Origin: Hyphomicrobiales bacterium
GTDB taxonomy: Bacteria; Pseudomonadota; Alphaproteobacteria; Rhizobiales; Xanthobacteraceae
DNA: 15,239 nt
Reading direction: 5' to 3'
NCBI GenBank assembly: GCA_026400425.1
Contig: JAPLPC010000418.1
Span: 1 to 15,239, forward strand
Shown: in pieces, positions 5,494 to 13,693 of the stretch
How positions within the stretch are numbered: the stretch's first letter is position 1
Layout of the letters: every line of letters starts with the position of its first letter
Notes under the pieces: model-generated
Database searches by the model: none
Seen by the model: only the letters and a program-made list of their open reading frames with translations
What the model was told of the DNA's origin: nothing
Translations under genes and position numbers: made by a program

Positions 5494-7182
5494 CTAGCGC
5501 GAGATATCGACGTCCTTGGTTTCCGGCAAGAAGATGACGCCGATCACCACGGTCAGGGCCGCGAAGATGATCGGATACCAGAGCCCGGCATAAATATCGC
5601 CGGTGGAGGCCACGATGGCGAAGGCCGTTGCCGGCAGAAGCCCGCCGAACCAGCCGTTGCCGATGTGATAGGGCAGCGACATCGAGGTGTAGCGGATCTT
5701 GGTCGGGAACAATTCGACCAACATCGCCGCGATCGGGCCGTAGACCATGGTCACGAACAACACCAGGACGAACAGCAATCCGATCACCGCCGCGACCTGC
5801 GGACGGAAGATGTCGAACGGATGCGACATCTTGACGATCTGCGCGTCGCCCGCCTTCGGATAGCCGGCTGCCTGAACCGCTGCGAGAACAGCGGGGTTGG
5901 AGGTCTTGGCATCGGTATAGGGGACGTCCTTGCCGTTGACGACGACCTTGACGCCCGAACCGGCTGCACCGGGTGCGGTCGAGTACTTCACCGACGACTG
6001 TGCGAGGTAGGCGCGGGCCGTATCGCAAGGCTTGGTGAAGACGCGGGTGCCGACCGGGTTGAACAGATCGCCGCACAGCGCGGGATCCGACACGACCTCG
6101 ACCTTGACGGTTTCGATCGCCTTTTCCAGCGTCGGATTGGCGTTCGACGTGATCATGCGGAAGATCGGGAAGAAGGTCAGCGCCGCGATCAGGCAGCCCG
6201 CCAGGATGATCGGCTTGCGGCCGATCTTGTCGGACAGCGCGCCCCAGAACACGAAGAAGCCGGTGCCGAGCAGCAGCGACCACGCAATCAGGAGGTTGGC
6301 GGTGTAACCATCGACCTTGAGGATCGATTGCATGAAGAACAGCGCGTAGAACTGTCCGGTGTACCAGACGACGCCTTGTCCCATCACGCCGCCGAGCAGG
6401 GCGATCAGCACGATCTTGGCGTTGCTCCAGTTGCCGAAAGCTTCGGTGAGCGGCGCCTTCGACGTCTTACCTTCATCCTTCATCTTCTGGAATACCGGCG
6501 ATTCGTTCAGCCGCAGCCGAATCCAGACCGATATGCCGAGCAGGACCACCGAGACCAGGAACGGGATGCGCCAGCCCCACTTCGCGAATTCGGCTTCGCC
6601 AAGAATCGAGCGGGTAAAGAGGATCACCAGCAGTGACAGGAACAGGCCGAGCGTTGCCGTGGTCTGGATGAACGATGTGTAGTAGCCGCGTTTACCCATG
6701 GGCGAATGTTCCGCCACATAGGTTGCAGCACCGCCATACTCGCCGCCGAGCGCCAGGCCCTGCAACAGGCGCAGCGCGATCAGGATGATCGGGGCGGCAA
6801 TGCCGATGGTCGCCGCATTGGGCAGGATGCCGACGATGAAGGTCGACAGGCCCATGATCAGGATGGTGACCAGGAAGGTATATTTGCGGCCGACGATGTC
6901 GCCGACACGGCCGAACACGATGGCGCCGAACGGGCGGACGATGAAGCCGGCGGCGAAGGCCAAGAGCGCGAAGATGTCGCGCGTGGCCTGGGTGAACATC
7001 GGCTGGCCCGTGGCCGGATCGATGACCCCGAAGAACTGTGCGCCGATAACGCCGGCGAGCGATCCGAACAGATAGAAGTCATACCATTCGAAGACGGTAC
7101 CGAGGGAGGAGGCGAAGATGACGAAACGTTCGTCCTTCGTCATCCCCGCAGATTTTGCAGATGTAGCTGCCATGGTGGACAT
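5494..7182 (-). CDS. MFS transporter, metabolite:H+ symporter (MHS) family
   Basis: Inner-membrane proton symporter for an organic acid or osmolyte, 562 residues. The start ATG 7182 was chosen because GGGGAG lies about eight bases upstream; an upstream in-frame ATG at 7227 lacks support. FEWYDFYLFG (31-40) is the MHS-type helix 1 signature. The MFS loop motif appears twice: GRVGDIVGRK (91-100) and GALSDKIGRK (314-323). GLALGGEYGG (142-151) and PETKD (553-557) are also typical. Twelve membrane helices are expected. A 110-residue polar stretch (about 345-455) with two cysteines (370 and 386) is inserted between helices in the C-terminal half and should be extracytoplasmic; I recall similar inserts in a subset of proteobacterial MHS transporters. 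It is divergent from the response regulator, hence a candidate member of its regulon. The substrate cannot be read from the sequence; monocarboxylates are plausible given the neighbours. Confidence 0.92.
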   Translation of the reverse strand: MSTMAATSAKSAGMTKDERFVIFASSLGTVFEWYDFYLFGSLAGVIGAQFFGVIDPATGQPMFTQATRDIFALLAFAAGFIVRPFGAIVFGRVGDIVGRKYTFLVTILIMGLSTFIVGILPNAATIGIAAPIILIALRLLQGLALGGEYGGAATYVAEHSPMGKRGYYTSFIQTTATLGLFLSLLVILFTRSILGEAEFAKWGWRIPFLVSVVLLGISVWIRLRLNESPVFQKMKDEGKTSKAPLTEAFGNWSNAKIVLIALLGGVMGQGVVWYTGQFYALFFMQSILKVDGYTANLLIAWSLLLGTGFFVFWGALSDKIGRKPIILAGCLIAALTFFPIFRMITSNANPTLEKAIETVKVEVVSDPALCGDLFNPVGTRVFTKPCDTARAYLAQSSVKYSTAPGAAGSGVKVVVNGKDVPYTDAKTSNPAVLAAVQAAGYPKAGDAQIVKMSHPFDIFRPQVAAVIGLLFVLVLFVTMVYGPIAAMLVELFPTKIRYTSMSLPYHIGNGWFGGLLPATAFAIVASTGDIYAGLWYPIIFAALTVVIGVIFLPETKDVDISR

Positions 7183-7202
7183 GTGTGATCGCTCCCCAAA
7201 TA

Positions 7203-7284
7203 CGTTGCTGCACGTCGTTTGATGCAAGTCTTTTGATGCAAGTCTTTTCGTGCGAGTCTTCTGTTGCGAGTCTTGATATCAGTC
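7203..7284. repeat. Degenerate 14-bp tandem repeat upstream of the transporter
   Basis: Six consecutive units, each ending in (A/C)GTC: 7203-7216, 7217-7230, 7231-7244, 7245-7258, 7259-7272 and a 12-base unit 7273-7284. The two best are GTTTGATGCAAGTC and TTTTGATGCAAGTC, differing at one base; the next two read TTTTCGTGCGAGTC and TTCTGTTGCGAGTC. The block lies 21-102 bases upstream of the transporter start codon. Confidence 0.8.
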
Positions 7285-7370
7285 GTTGCTGCGGCTCTGT
7301 TACAGACCGAACGCTCGCTTCACAGGGCTCCATGAGCCATTGCAAAGAGCCCGCGAAGTGCACGCTAACA

Positions 7371-7380
7371 TTGCATGCAA
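7371..7380. promoter_or_regulatory. Perfect palindrome TTGCATGCAA
   Basis: A perfect ten-base palindrome in the divergent control region, overlapping a CATTGCA word. It is a candidate operator for a dimeric regulator such as the adjacent NarL-type protein; this is inference. Confidence 0.4.
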
Positions 7381-7429
7381 ATGGGACCCAATAAGACTTT
7401 AGGCATTCGACTTTCGGCGCTGCTGCGAT

Positions 7430-7443
7430 GACGCAATTGCGTC
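7430..7443. promoter_or_regulatory. Perfect palindrome GACGCAATTGCGTC
   Basis: A perfect 14-base palindrome about midway between the two divergent start codons. It shares the GCAA/TTGC core with the palindrome at 7371-7380. It is a candidate operator. Confidence 0.45.
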
Positions 7444-7614
7444 GGCCGGTTGAAGGATTGGTTTGCGCTGCACAATGCCGTTCACCATTTTACCGCGTGG
7501 CAGCATTGCGTGCTTGCATGGGGCGTGCGACCGCGCGACATTGCATTCAGCGCGCTTTTGGCGTGCTCGCTCAACACAGTAGCCCGGTGGGCGATCTGGC
7601 ACTGACGGAACTCG

Positions 7615-8286
7615 ATGACGATACCTGCCCCGACGCGTCTCATTATCGCCGACGATCACCCGCTGTTCCGTGGCGCGTTGCGGCAAGGCGTGAGCAGCGT
7701 GCTTCCGACGACGGCCATCGATGAAACCGGAACCTTCGATGATCTCACCCGCATGCTGGAAGAAGACTCCGATGTCGATCTGGTGCTGCTCGATCTATCG
7801 ATGCCCGGCATTTCCGGGTTCTCCGGCCTGATCTATCTGCGCGCGCAATATCCGGCGATTCCGGTGGTGATCGTGTCGGCGAGCGATGATGTCGGCACGA
7901 TTCGGCAGTCGCTGGATTTCGGCGCGTCGGGCTTCATCCCGAAGCGGTTCGGTGTCGATACGTTGCGCGACGCCATCATGAAGGTGCTGGATGGCGATGT
8001 CTGGGTTCCGCCGGACATCGACATGTCCGCCACCGCCGATCCGGAAATGAGCAAGCTGCGCGATCGTCTGGTCACTCTGACGCCGCAGCAGGTGCGGGTG
8101 CTGATGATGCTTTCCGAGGGATTGCTCAACAAGCAGATCGCCTATGAACTCGGTGTCTCCGAAGCGACGATCAAGGCGCATGTCTCTGCAATCTTGCAGA
8201 AACTCGGGGTGGAGAGCCGCACCCAGGCCGTGATCGCCGCCGCCAAGATTGCCGGCGGTCCGTGGAAGCAGGACGCGGCGTCGTAA
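7615..8286 (+). CDS. NarL/LuxR-family response regulator (CrbR/ErdR-like)
   Basis: Cytosolic transcription factor of 223 residues, activated by phosphorylation. The receiver domain spans about 7-122, with the acidic pair Asp13-Asp14, the phosphoacceptor Asp60 in LVLLDLSMPG, the switch Ser88 and Lys110. A linker of about 30 residues follows, then a LuxR-type helix-turn-helix (about 153-208: LTPQQVRVLMMLSEGLLNKQIA, with recognition helix SEATIKAHVSAI). All key residues are present, so the protein looks functional. The start ATG 7615 has CGGA just upstream. Its stop is 18 bp from the stop of the convergent SSF-type hybrid kinase, its probable partner. The pairing resembles CrbS/CrbR of Vibrio and MxtR/ErdR of Pseudomonas, which control acetyl-CoA synthetase and acetate uptake; assignment to that system is inference. 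Confidence 0.92.
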   Translation: MTIPAPTRLIIADDHPLFRGALRQGVSSVLPTTAIDETGTFDDLTRMLEEDSDVDLVLLDLSMPGISGFSGLIYLRAQYPAIPVVIVSASDDVGTIRQSLDFGASGFIPKRFGVDTLRDAIMKVLDGDVWVPPDIDMSATADPEMSKLRDRLVTLTPQQVRVLMMLSEGLLNKQIAYELGVSEATIKAHVSAILQKLGVESRTQAVIAAAKIAGGPWKQDAAS

Positions 8287-8304
8287 GGAGAGCGGGCGAG
8301 GGGC

Positions 8305-11300
8305 TTACTCCGCCGCCACCATCTGCTGAGAACGCCACTGTCCCAACAGAGCCCGCAGGCTCGCCGGCTTCACCGGCTTGTTTTGCACGGCGATCCTGTC
8401 CTGCCGCGCTGCTGAGCGGACATGCGGGCTGCGATCGGCGGTGATCAGGATCGCTGGAATGTCCTTGCCGAAGCGACCGCGGATGGCGCGGATGGCGGCG
8501 ATGCCGTTGCCGCGGTCGAGATGGTAATCGACGAGAATGCCGGTGAGGCGCCGACCCGAGGCCTGGATTTCGGCGATCGCCTCCATCGCGGCTTCCGGAT
8601 CGGGCACCGCAATCACATCCGATCCCCACGCCTGCAGCAGCGTCTTCATGCCGTCGAGAATCGCCGGGTCGTTCTCGATGCAGACGATCAACGTGCCGGA
8701 CATCGGCGCTTTCGCGAGCGGTGTCGCTGACGTCACCACGGCGGTGTGGTTGATGGCCTGCGCCACCGGCACCGTCACCGAGAACACCGAACCGCCCGAC
8801 CGATTGGAATCCAGCGCGATGCCATGATTGAGCACATGGGCAAGGCGCTTGACGATCGACAGGCCGAGCCCGAGGCCGCGTGCGATACGAGCGCCCTGTT
8901 CGAGGCGATGGAATTCCTTGAAGATCTCGCCGCGCTTGAGGATCGGAATGCCGACGCCGGTGTCGTAGACGCCGATCCGAAGCGCAGTGCCGCGGCGGTG
9001 ACAGCCGACCAGCACACGCCCCTTGGGCGTATATTTGATGGCGTTGGAGATCAGGTTCTGCAGCAGACGGCGCAGCAACAGGCGGTCGGATTCGACCGGC
9101 AGCGAACACGGCACGAAGCAGAGCTCGATGCCTTTGGCGCGCGCGATGGGAGCGTATTCGATCTCCAGCGAACGCATCAGGTCACCGATGCGGAAGGAGG
9201 AAATGGCGGGCGTCATCGCGCCGGCATCGAGGCGCGAGATATCGAGCAGCGCGCCGAGAATCTCCTCGATGGCCTCCAAGGATTCGTCGATGTTCTCGAC
9301 CAGGCGTGCGTCCTCGCCGCTGCCGTTGCGTTCGACGAGGCTGGTGACATACAGCCGCGCTGCGTTCAGCGGTTGCAGGATGTCGTGGCCGGCGGCGGCC
9401 AGGAAACGCGTCTTGGAAATGTTGGCTTCTTCGGCTGTGCTCTTGGCGCGTGCCAGTTCGCTGTTCAGCCGGGTCAATTCCTCGGTGCGCTCGCGCACGC
9501 GCTTTTCGAGGGTAGCGTTGACGCGCTCGAGAGCTTCGGCAGCTTCGAAGCTCGGTGTCACGTCGGTGAAGGTGAGCACCAGTCCGCCATCGGGCATCTT
9601 GTTGGCGCGCACCTCAATCACGAGGTGGCGATCCTTCAGCCGTTCCAGATACGGCATGCCTTCGGTTGTGTAGGCCTTCAGCCGCGTCTGCAGGCGGGTG
9701 TCGTAGTCGCCGGAGGGTGGCACGCTGTGGATATCGATGAATTCGAGAATCTCGCGCAGAGGAATGCCGATCTGCACGATCTGCGGCGGAAGGCCGAGCA
9801 GTTCGCCGAAATGCTGATTGGAGACGATCAGTTGCAGGTCGGGATTGAAGACGACGATACCCTGGCGCACGTGGTTCAGCGCCGTTTGCAGGATCTCGCG
9901 GTTGAAATGCAGCGCGGCGTGGGAATCATCGAGCAGTTTGAGCGCGGCTTTGGCTGAGACGTTGCGCTTGCGCAGCATCAGCGACATCACCACGCGGGAC
10001 GACGCTGCGCCGATCGAGGAGGCAATCAGATATTCGGCATGTTTGAGCAGTTCGAAATCGGCCGGGGCTTGCGGATCGAGATCGACGCGCCGCCGCGTGG
10101 CAAAGGCATCGAACGATTCGCGGGCCCGCGTCTCGCCGATATATTGCGTCACGGTGTTGAGGATATCCTGCACGGTGACGGTGGTGCGCCAGCGTCGGAA
10201 TGACGGCGTGATCGGTGCCAGCGTGTTCGGCACGAATGTGTCGGCCTGCAGGCGCTCGATTGAAGACGGTGCACGCATCAGCGACAGCACGATGTAAGCG
10301 AGGATGTTGAGTGACAGGCTCCATAGCGTCCCATGCAGCAGCGGCGGCAGGCTGGAGCCGAACAGATCCTGCGGCTTCAGCGCCTCGATGCCGAACGGGC
10401 CATGCTGCAGGAACAACAGGCCGGCGGTGTTGGTGTCGAGAAAACTCGGGATGAACAGCGTATAGGCCCAGACCAGGAAGCCCACCACCATGCCGCCCAT
10501 GGCGCCACGCGCGGTGGCGCGACGCCAGATCAGGCCGCCGAAAAACGCCGGTGCGAATTGCGCGATGGCCGCAAAGGACAACAGGCCGATGGCGGCGAGC
10601 TGCGTGTTGCCGAGGGCGCGGAAGTAGAAATAGGCCATCACCATGATGGCGAAGATCGCAAATCGGCGTGTGCGCAGCAGGAAATTGCCGTAGTCGGTCT
10701 CGCCATGCGGGGGGGCCTGGCGCCTCCGCAACGTGAGCGGCAGCAGGATGTCGTTCGACACCATAATGGCCAGCGCGACGCATTCGACGATCACCATGGC
10801 GGTGGCGGCAGACAGGCCGCCGATGAACACGGCCATGCTGAGCGCATACGAGCCGGCCTCGATCGGCAGCGCCAGCACAAACATGTCGCTATCGACGGCA
10901 CCGAACGGGAATTTGACGAGGCCGGCCAGCGCGATCGGAATCACGAACAGGTTGATGGCGACCAGATAGAGCGGAAACATCCAGCGCGCGCGGGCGACGC
11001 CGGCATCGCCGGCATTCTCCACCACGCTGACATGGAACTGGCGGGGCAGCAGCATGATGGCGCAGAACGACAGCGCCACCATGGTGAGGAAGTTGCCGAT
11101 CGACGGCGAATAGTCGATGGCGCGCAATGCCTCCGGGGTCTTCATAGCGCGCTCGTAAAGCTCGTGTGGCGAGAACATCACGAAGGTGACGAAGGCACCG
11201 GCGGTGATGAAGACCACGAGCTTGACGATGGACTCGGTGGCAATGGCGAGCATCAACCCGTGCTGATGTTCGGTGGCATTAGCATGGCGGGTGCCGAACA

Positions 11301-11764
11301 GCACGGCAAACACGGCCATGGCCAGCGTCACCACCAGCGCCATATCACCGACAATGGGGATGCCGGCAATGGCCTTGTCGTCGCCGAGAATGGTTTCCAG
11401 CGACGACGCCACGGCCTTGAGTTGCAGCGCGATATAGGGCACCGAGCCGATGATGGCGATCACGGCAACCGTGGCGGCGACGGCCTGGCTTTTGCCGTAG
11501 CGCGCCGCGATGAAATCGGCGATCGAGGTGATGTTCTGCGCCTTGGCCAGCCGTGGCCAGAAAATCCACGCTGGTGCGGCTGGCAACGCCGACTGAGCCG
11601 AAAAACGTCCACGACGTACAATAGATCGCCAGCGACAGCGGATAGATCAGCTTGCCCGCAAAGCCGCGCTGGAACAGGCCGAGCCGGTCGCCGTAGGAGG
11701 CGACGCAGAACAAGAACCCGATATAGAGGAGGGCGGCGACGATCACGCCCCAGTCGTGCAGCAT
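8305..11764 (-). pseudogene. SSF-PAS-histidine kinase-receiver hybrid sensor (CrbS/MxtR-like), frame-disrupted
   Basis: Membrane hybrid sensor kinase with a sodium/solute-symporter-like sensing domain. The natural start is ATG 11764 (MLHDWGVIVAALLYIGF, with GGAG upstream). This frame runs 70 residues through TSWTFFGSVGVASR to VDFLA, then leaves the family. Another frame resumes at 11553 with RLAKAQNITSIADFIAARYG and runs unbroken to 8305. Numbered from the first codon of that second open frame (11586), the parts are: SSF helices to about 450, a STAC-like linker to about 545, PAS about 570-690, a coiled coil, HisKA with His734 in AAGHDILQP, HATPase with N848, the DTGVG box at 875 and GLGLGL, and a receiver with Asp1020. 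About 20 residues of the second SSF helix are missing relative to homologues as I remember them, so a deletion of 3n+2 bases is likelier than a simple slip. The second frame could start only at a poor TTG. Confidence 0.85.
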
Positions 11765-11804
11765 GTGCCGGCTCCGGTGTCGGGCGTGACTGTAGCCTGT
11801 CACT

Positions 11805-11885
11805 GTAGGGTGGGCAAAGCGCAGCGTGCCACCGCCGACGCTGGTAATCGGGGCGTGGTGGGCACGCTGCGCTTTGCTACCCTAC
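11805..11885. repeat. Palindromic intergenic repeat, GTAGGGTGGG family, copy 2
   Basis: The left arm starts GTAGGGTGGGCAAAGCGCAG and ends GCGTGCCACC; the right arm is its complement with two differences, ending GCTTTGCTACCCTAC. The arms of about 29 bases surround a loop of about 20 bases. It is related to the element at 2787-2868. It lies between the glpM stop and the kinase start, where the hairpin could end glpM transcripts. Confidence 0.88.
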
Positions 11886-11895
11886 GAAAGGCTCT

Positions 11896-12228
11896 TTATG
11901 AGATGGCGCGCAGCCCGTAAAAGCTGATCAGGATCACCACCAGCCAGGCCGCGACACCGGCGGCGATGGCCAGCCTATAATCGATCGAACCGACCGTGAG
12001 GTAACAGACGCCGAGAAACGCCAGATAGGCCGGGATGGTCTTGGCGCCGGCCATACAGGCCTCGCGAAAGCCGGCCGCCTCGCCTTTGGCGCCGACGATG
12101 GCCAGCGCAATGATCGCGAAAGTCGGGAACAGCGGCAGGATGCCGGGCAGGGTGTTGCCGCGCTTGGACAGGAAGGCAATCAGCGCGGTGAGCAGGCCGC
12201 CGACAATGCCTTTCCAGATGATATCCAA
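11896..12228 (-). CDS. glpM: GlpM-family inner membrane protein
   Basis: Small integral membrane protein of 110 residues with four predicted helices (about 4-21, 33-51, 63-82, 88-107). The family core PGILPLFPTFAIIALAIVG (28-46) matches the GLVPLFPTFALIAHYIVG pattern of GlpM from Pseudomonas, where the gene lies near glycerol genes and is linked to alginate; its biochemical role is unknown. The start must be TTG at 12228: an in-frame TAA lies four codons upstream, no ATG precedes the first helix, and AAGGA sits about seven bases before the TTG. It follows hemA on the same strand, separated by a palindromic repeat, so co-transcription is uncertain. No glycerol genes are seen here, so the name is by family only. 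Confidence 0.82.
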   Translation of the reverse strand: MDIIWKGIVGGLLTALIAFLSKRGNTLPGILPLFPTFAIIALAIVGAKGEAAGFREACMAGAKTIPAYLAFLGVCYLTVGSIDYRLAIAAGVAAWLVVILISFYGLRAIS

Positions 12229-12262
12229 GGGAGGGTCCTTACACGAGATTCAACAAGTACTA

Positions 12263-12375
12263 TCCTCGTCCTGAGGAGCGCGCAAAGCGCGCATCTCGAA
12301 GGATGGCGACGAACGGCGAGCCAGGCGATCTCATGGTTCGAGACGCGCGCAAATGCGCGCTCCTCGCCATGAGGA
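12263..12375. repeat. Large palindromic intergenic repeat (TCCTC...GAGGAGCGCGC family)
   Basis: The left arm 12263-12305 starts TCCTCGTCCTGAGGAGCGCG and ends CTCGAAGGATG; the right arm 12331-12375 starts TCATGGTTCGAGACGCGCGC and ends GCCATGAGGA. The arms are imperfect complements of about 43 bases. Half of it recurs at 5367-5400. It begins right after the hemA stop and may act as its transcript end. Confidence 0.85.
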
Positions 12376-12381
12376 GTAGAG

Positions 12382-13611
12382 CTACTCCGCCGCCATCGCC
12401 TTTGCGCGCAGTGGCAGGCCGAGTTGATCCCACACCTGCAGCAAGGCCTCGGCCAGATGATCGATCAGCACGTCGTCATGATAGGGCGACGGCGTGATGC
12501 GCAGGCGCTCTTCGCCCTTGGCCACGGTGGGATAGTTGATCGGCTGGATATAGATGCCGTGATCTTCGAGCAGCAGGTCGCTGGCCTTCTTGCACAGTTC
12601 TGCGTCGCCGACGAACACCGGCACGATATGGGTGTCGGTGGACATCACGGGAATCCCGGCGGCGGTGAGCACGGCCTTGACGCGCGCGGCCCGGTCCTGA
12701 TGGCGTTCGCGCTCCCAGTTCGACGATTTGAGGTGCTTGATCGCGGCCGTTGCGGCGGAACAGATCGCCGGCGGCAATGCCGTAGTGAAGATGAATCCCG
12801 GCGCATAGGAGCGTACGGCATCGACGATATCAGCGCTGGCGGCAATATAGCCGCCGAGACAGCCATAGGCTTTCGCCAGTGTGCCTTCGAGCACGTCGAT
12901 GCGGTGCATGACACCGTCGCGCTCGGCGATGCCGCCGCCGCGCGGGCCGTACATGCCGACGGCATGAACTTCGTCCACATAGGTCATGGCGCCATAGCGC
13001 TCGGCGAGATCGCAGATCGCCGCCAGCGGAGCCACATCGCCGTCCATCGAATACAGGCTCTCGCAGGCGATCAGTTTCGGCCTGTTGGGATCGGCGGCCT
13101 TCAGCAATTCTTCGAGATGAGCGACATCGTTATGGCGGAACAGGATACGCTCGCAGCCGGATTGCCGGATACCTTCGATCATCGAGTTGTGGTTCAGGGC
13201 ATCGGACAGGATGAGGCAGTTCGGCATCAGTTTGGCGAGCGTCGAGATGCCGGTCTGATTCGACACATAGCCGGAGGTGAACAGCAGCGCGGCCTGCTTG
13301 CCGTGCAGGTCGGCGAGCTCTGCCTCGAGCTGGACCAGCGGATGATGGGTGCCGGCGATGTTGCGCGTACCGCCGGCGCCGGTGCCGACCCGTGTCGCGG
13401 TCTCGACCATGGCGCCGACCACTTTCGGGTGCTGCCCCATGCCGAGATAGTCGTTGGAACACCAGATCACGACATTGCGCGTACCATTCGGCGTATGCCA
13501 CGTGGCATGCGGAAATCGGCCGGCGATGCGCTCGAGATCGGCGAATACCCGGTAACGACGCTCGTCGTGCAGGCGGGCGAGCGCATCACTGAAGAACTTG
13601 CTGTAATCCAT
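12382..13611 (-). CDS. hemA: 5-aminolevulinate synthase
   Basis: PLP enzyme that condenses glycine and succinyl-CoA to 5-aminolevulinate, the first step of tetrapyrrole synthesis by the Shemin (C4) route used by alphaproteobacteria. It has 409 residues, the normal length. The start ATG 13611 (MDYSKFFSDALARLH) matches the family N-terminus; the frame continues upstream without family resemblance, and the ribosome-binding site is weak. Key features: WCSNDYLGMGQHPKV (50-64), GAGGTRNIAGT (78-88), the LSDALNHNSMI segment (135-145), DEVHAVGMYGPRG (213-225) with the PLP-ring Asp213, and the Schiff-base lysine Lys247 in EGTLAKAYGCLGGY. The C-terminal lobe is complete through RITPSPYHDD. It lies between a metallo-hydrolase gene and glpM on one strand. 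A palindrome about 83-97 bases upstream may be an operator. Confidence 0.97.
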   Translation of the reverse strand: MDYSKFFSDALARLHDERRYRVFADLERIAGRFPHATWHTPNGTRNVVIWCSNDYLGMGQHPKVVGAMVETATRVGTGAGGTRNIAGTHHPLVQLEAELADLHGKQAALLFTSGYVSNQTGISTLAKLMPNCLILSDALNHNSMIEGIRQSGCERILFRHNDVAHLEELLKAADPNRPKLIACESLYSMDGDVAPLAAICDLAERYGAMTYVDEVHAVGMYGPRGGGIAERDGVMHRIDVLEGTLAKAYGCLGGYIAASADIVDAVRSYAPGFIFTTALPPAICSAATAAIKHLKSSNWERERHQDRAARVKAVLTAAGIPVMSTDTHIVPVFVGDAELCKKASDLLLEDHGIYIQPINYPTVAKGEERLRITPSPYHDDVLIDHLAEALLQVWDQLGLPLRAKAMAAE

Positions 13612-13657
13612 CGGCAAAACATCCAAAACGGAACCCGAAACCCAGCTTGGTTCGCGT

Positions 13658-13685
13658 TTTAGAGCTTTTCCAGTCGGGCTGTCGA
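13658..13685 (-). promoter_or_regulatory. Possible hemA promoter
   Basis: On the minus strand TCGACA (complement of 13680-13685) and TCTAAA (complement of 13658-13663) are 16 bases apart. The -35 box has five of six and the -10 box four of six consensus bases. Transcription would begin near 13651, about 40 bases before the hemA start. This is the best candidate in the gap but not a strong one. Confidence 0.35.
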
Positions 13686-13693
13686 GGCGCAAT

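Larger units (their letters stand above)
7183..7614. promoter_or_regulatory. Divergent control region between transporter and response regulator
   Basis: 432 bp without a supportable gene. It holds the 14-bp tandem repeat (7203-7284), two perfect palindromes, TTGCATGCAA (7371-7380) and GACGCAATTGCGTC (7430-7443), and three exact CATTGCA words (starting 7338, 7369 and 7539) plus the variant CATTGCG at 7504. I could not pick a convincing -35/-10 pair for either gene, which fits activator-dependent promoters. The whole region is probably regulatory. Confidence 0.6.

Noticed and set aside
5482..6636. A 384-residue open frame opposite the MFS transporter
   Set aside because: It is antisense to well-conserved transporter helices, has biased His/Arg/Asp composition, and has no family resemblance.
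7203..7284. A CRISPR array
   Set aside because: The 14-bp units follow each other without unique spacers and are degenerate; no cas genes are present.
8746..9957. A 403-residue open frame opposite the kinase domain
   Set aside because: The kinase motifs (H, N and G boxes) are all on the minus strand in the overlapped region; the plus-strand frame shows no motif.
8305..11586. Treating the 1093-residue frame as a complete kinase with a TTG start at 11586
   Set aside because: The TTG start lacks a ribosome-binding site, the first 11 residues are unlike the family, and the proper N-terminus (MLHDWGVIVAALL) is present just upstream in another frame.
10333..11808. A 491-residue open frame on the plus strand opposite the sensor kinase gene
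   Set aside because: Its protein is rich in His, Arg, Gln and Asp with no domain, and it lies antisense to conserved SSF and PAS coding sequence. It is a high-GC codon shadow.
12424..13662. A 412-residue open frame opposite hemA
   Set aside because: The hemA frame is complete with its catalytic lysine; the antisense product resembles nothing and is a GC shadow.
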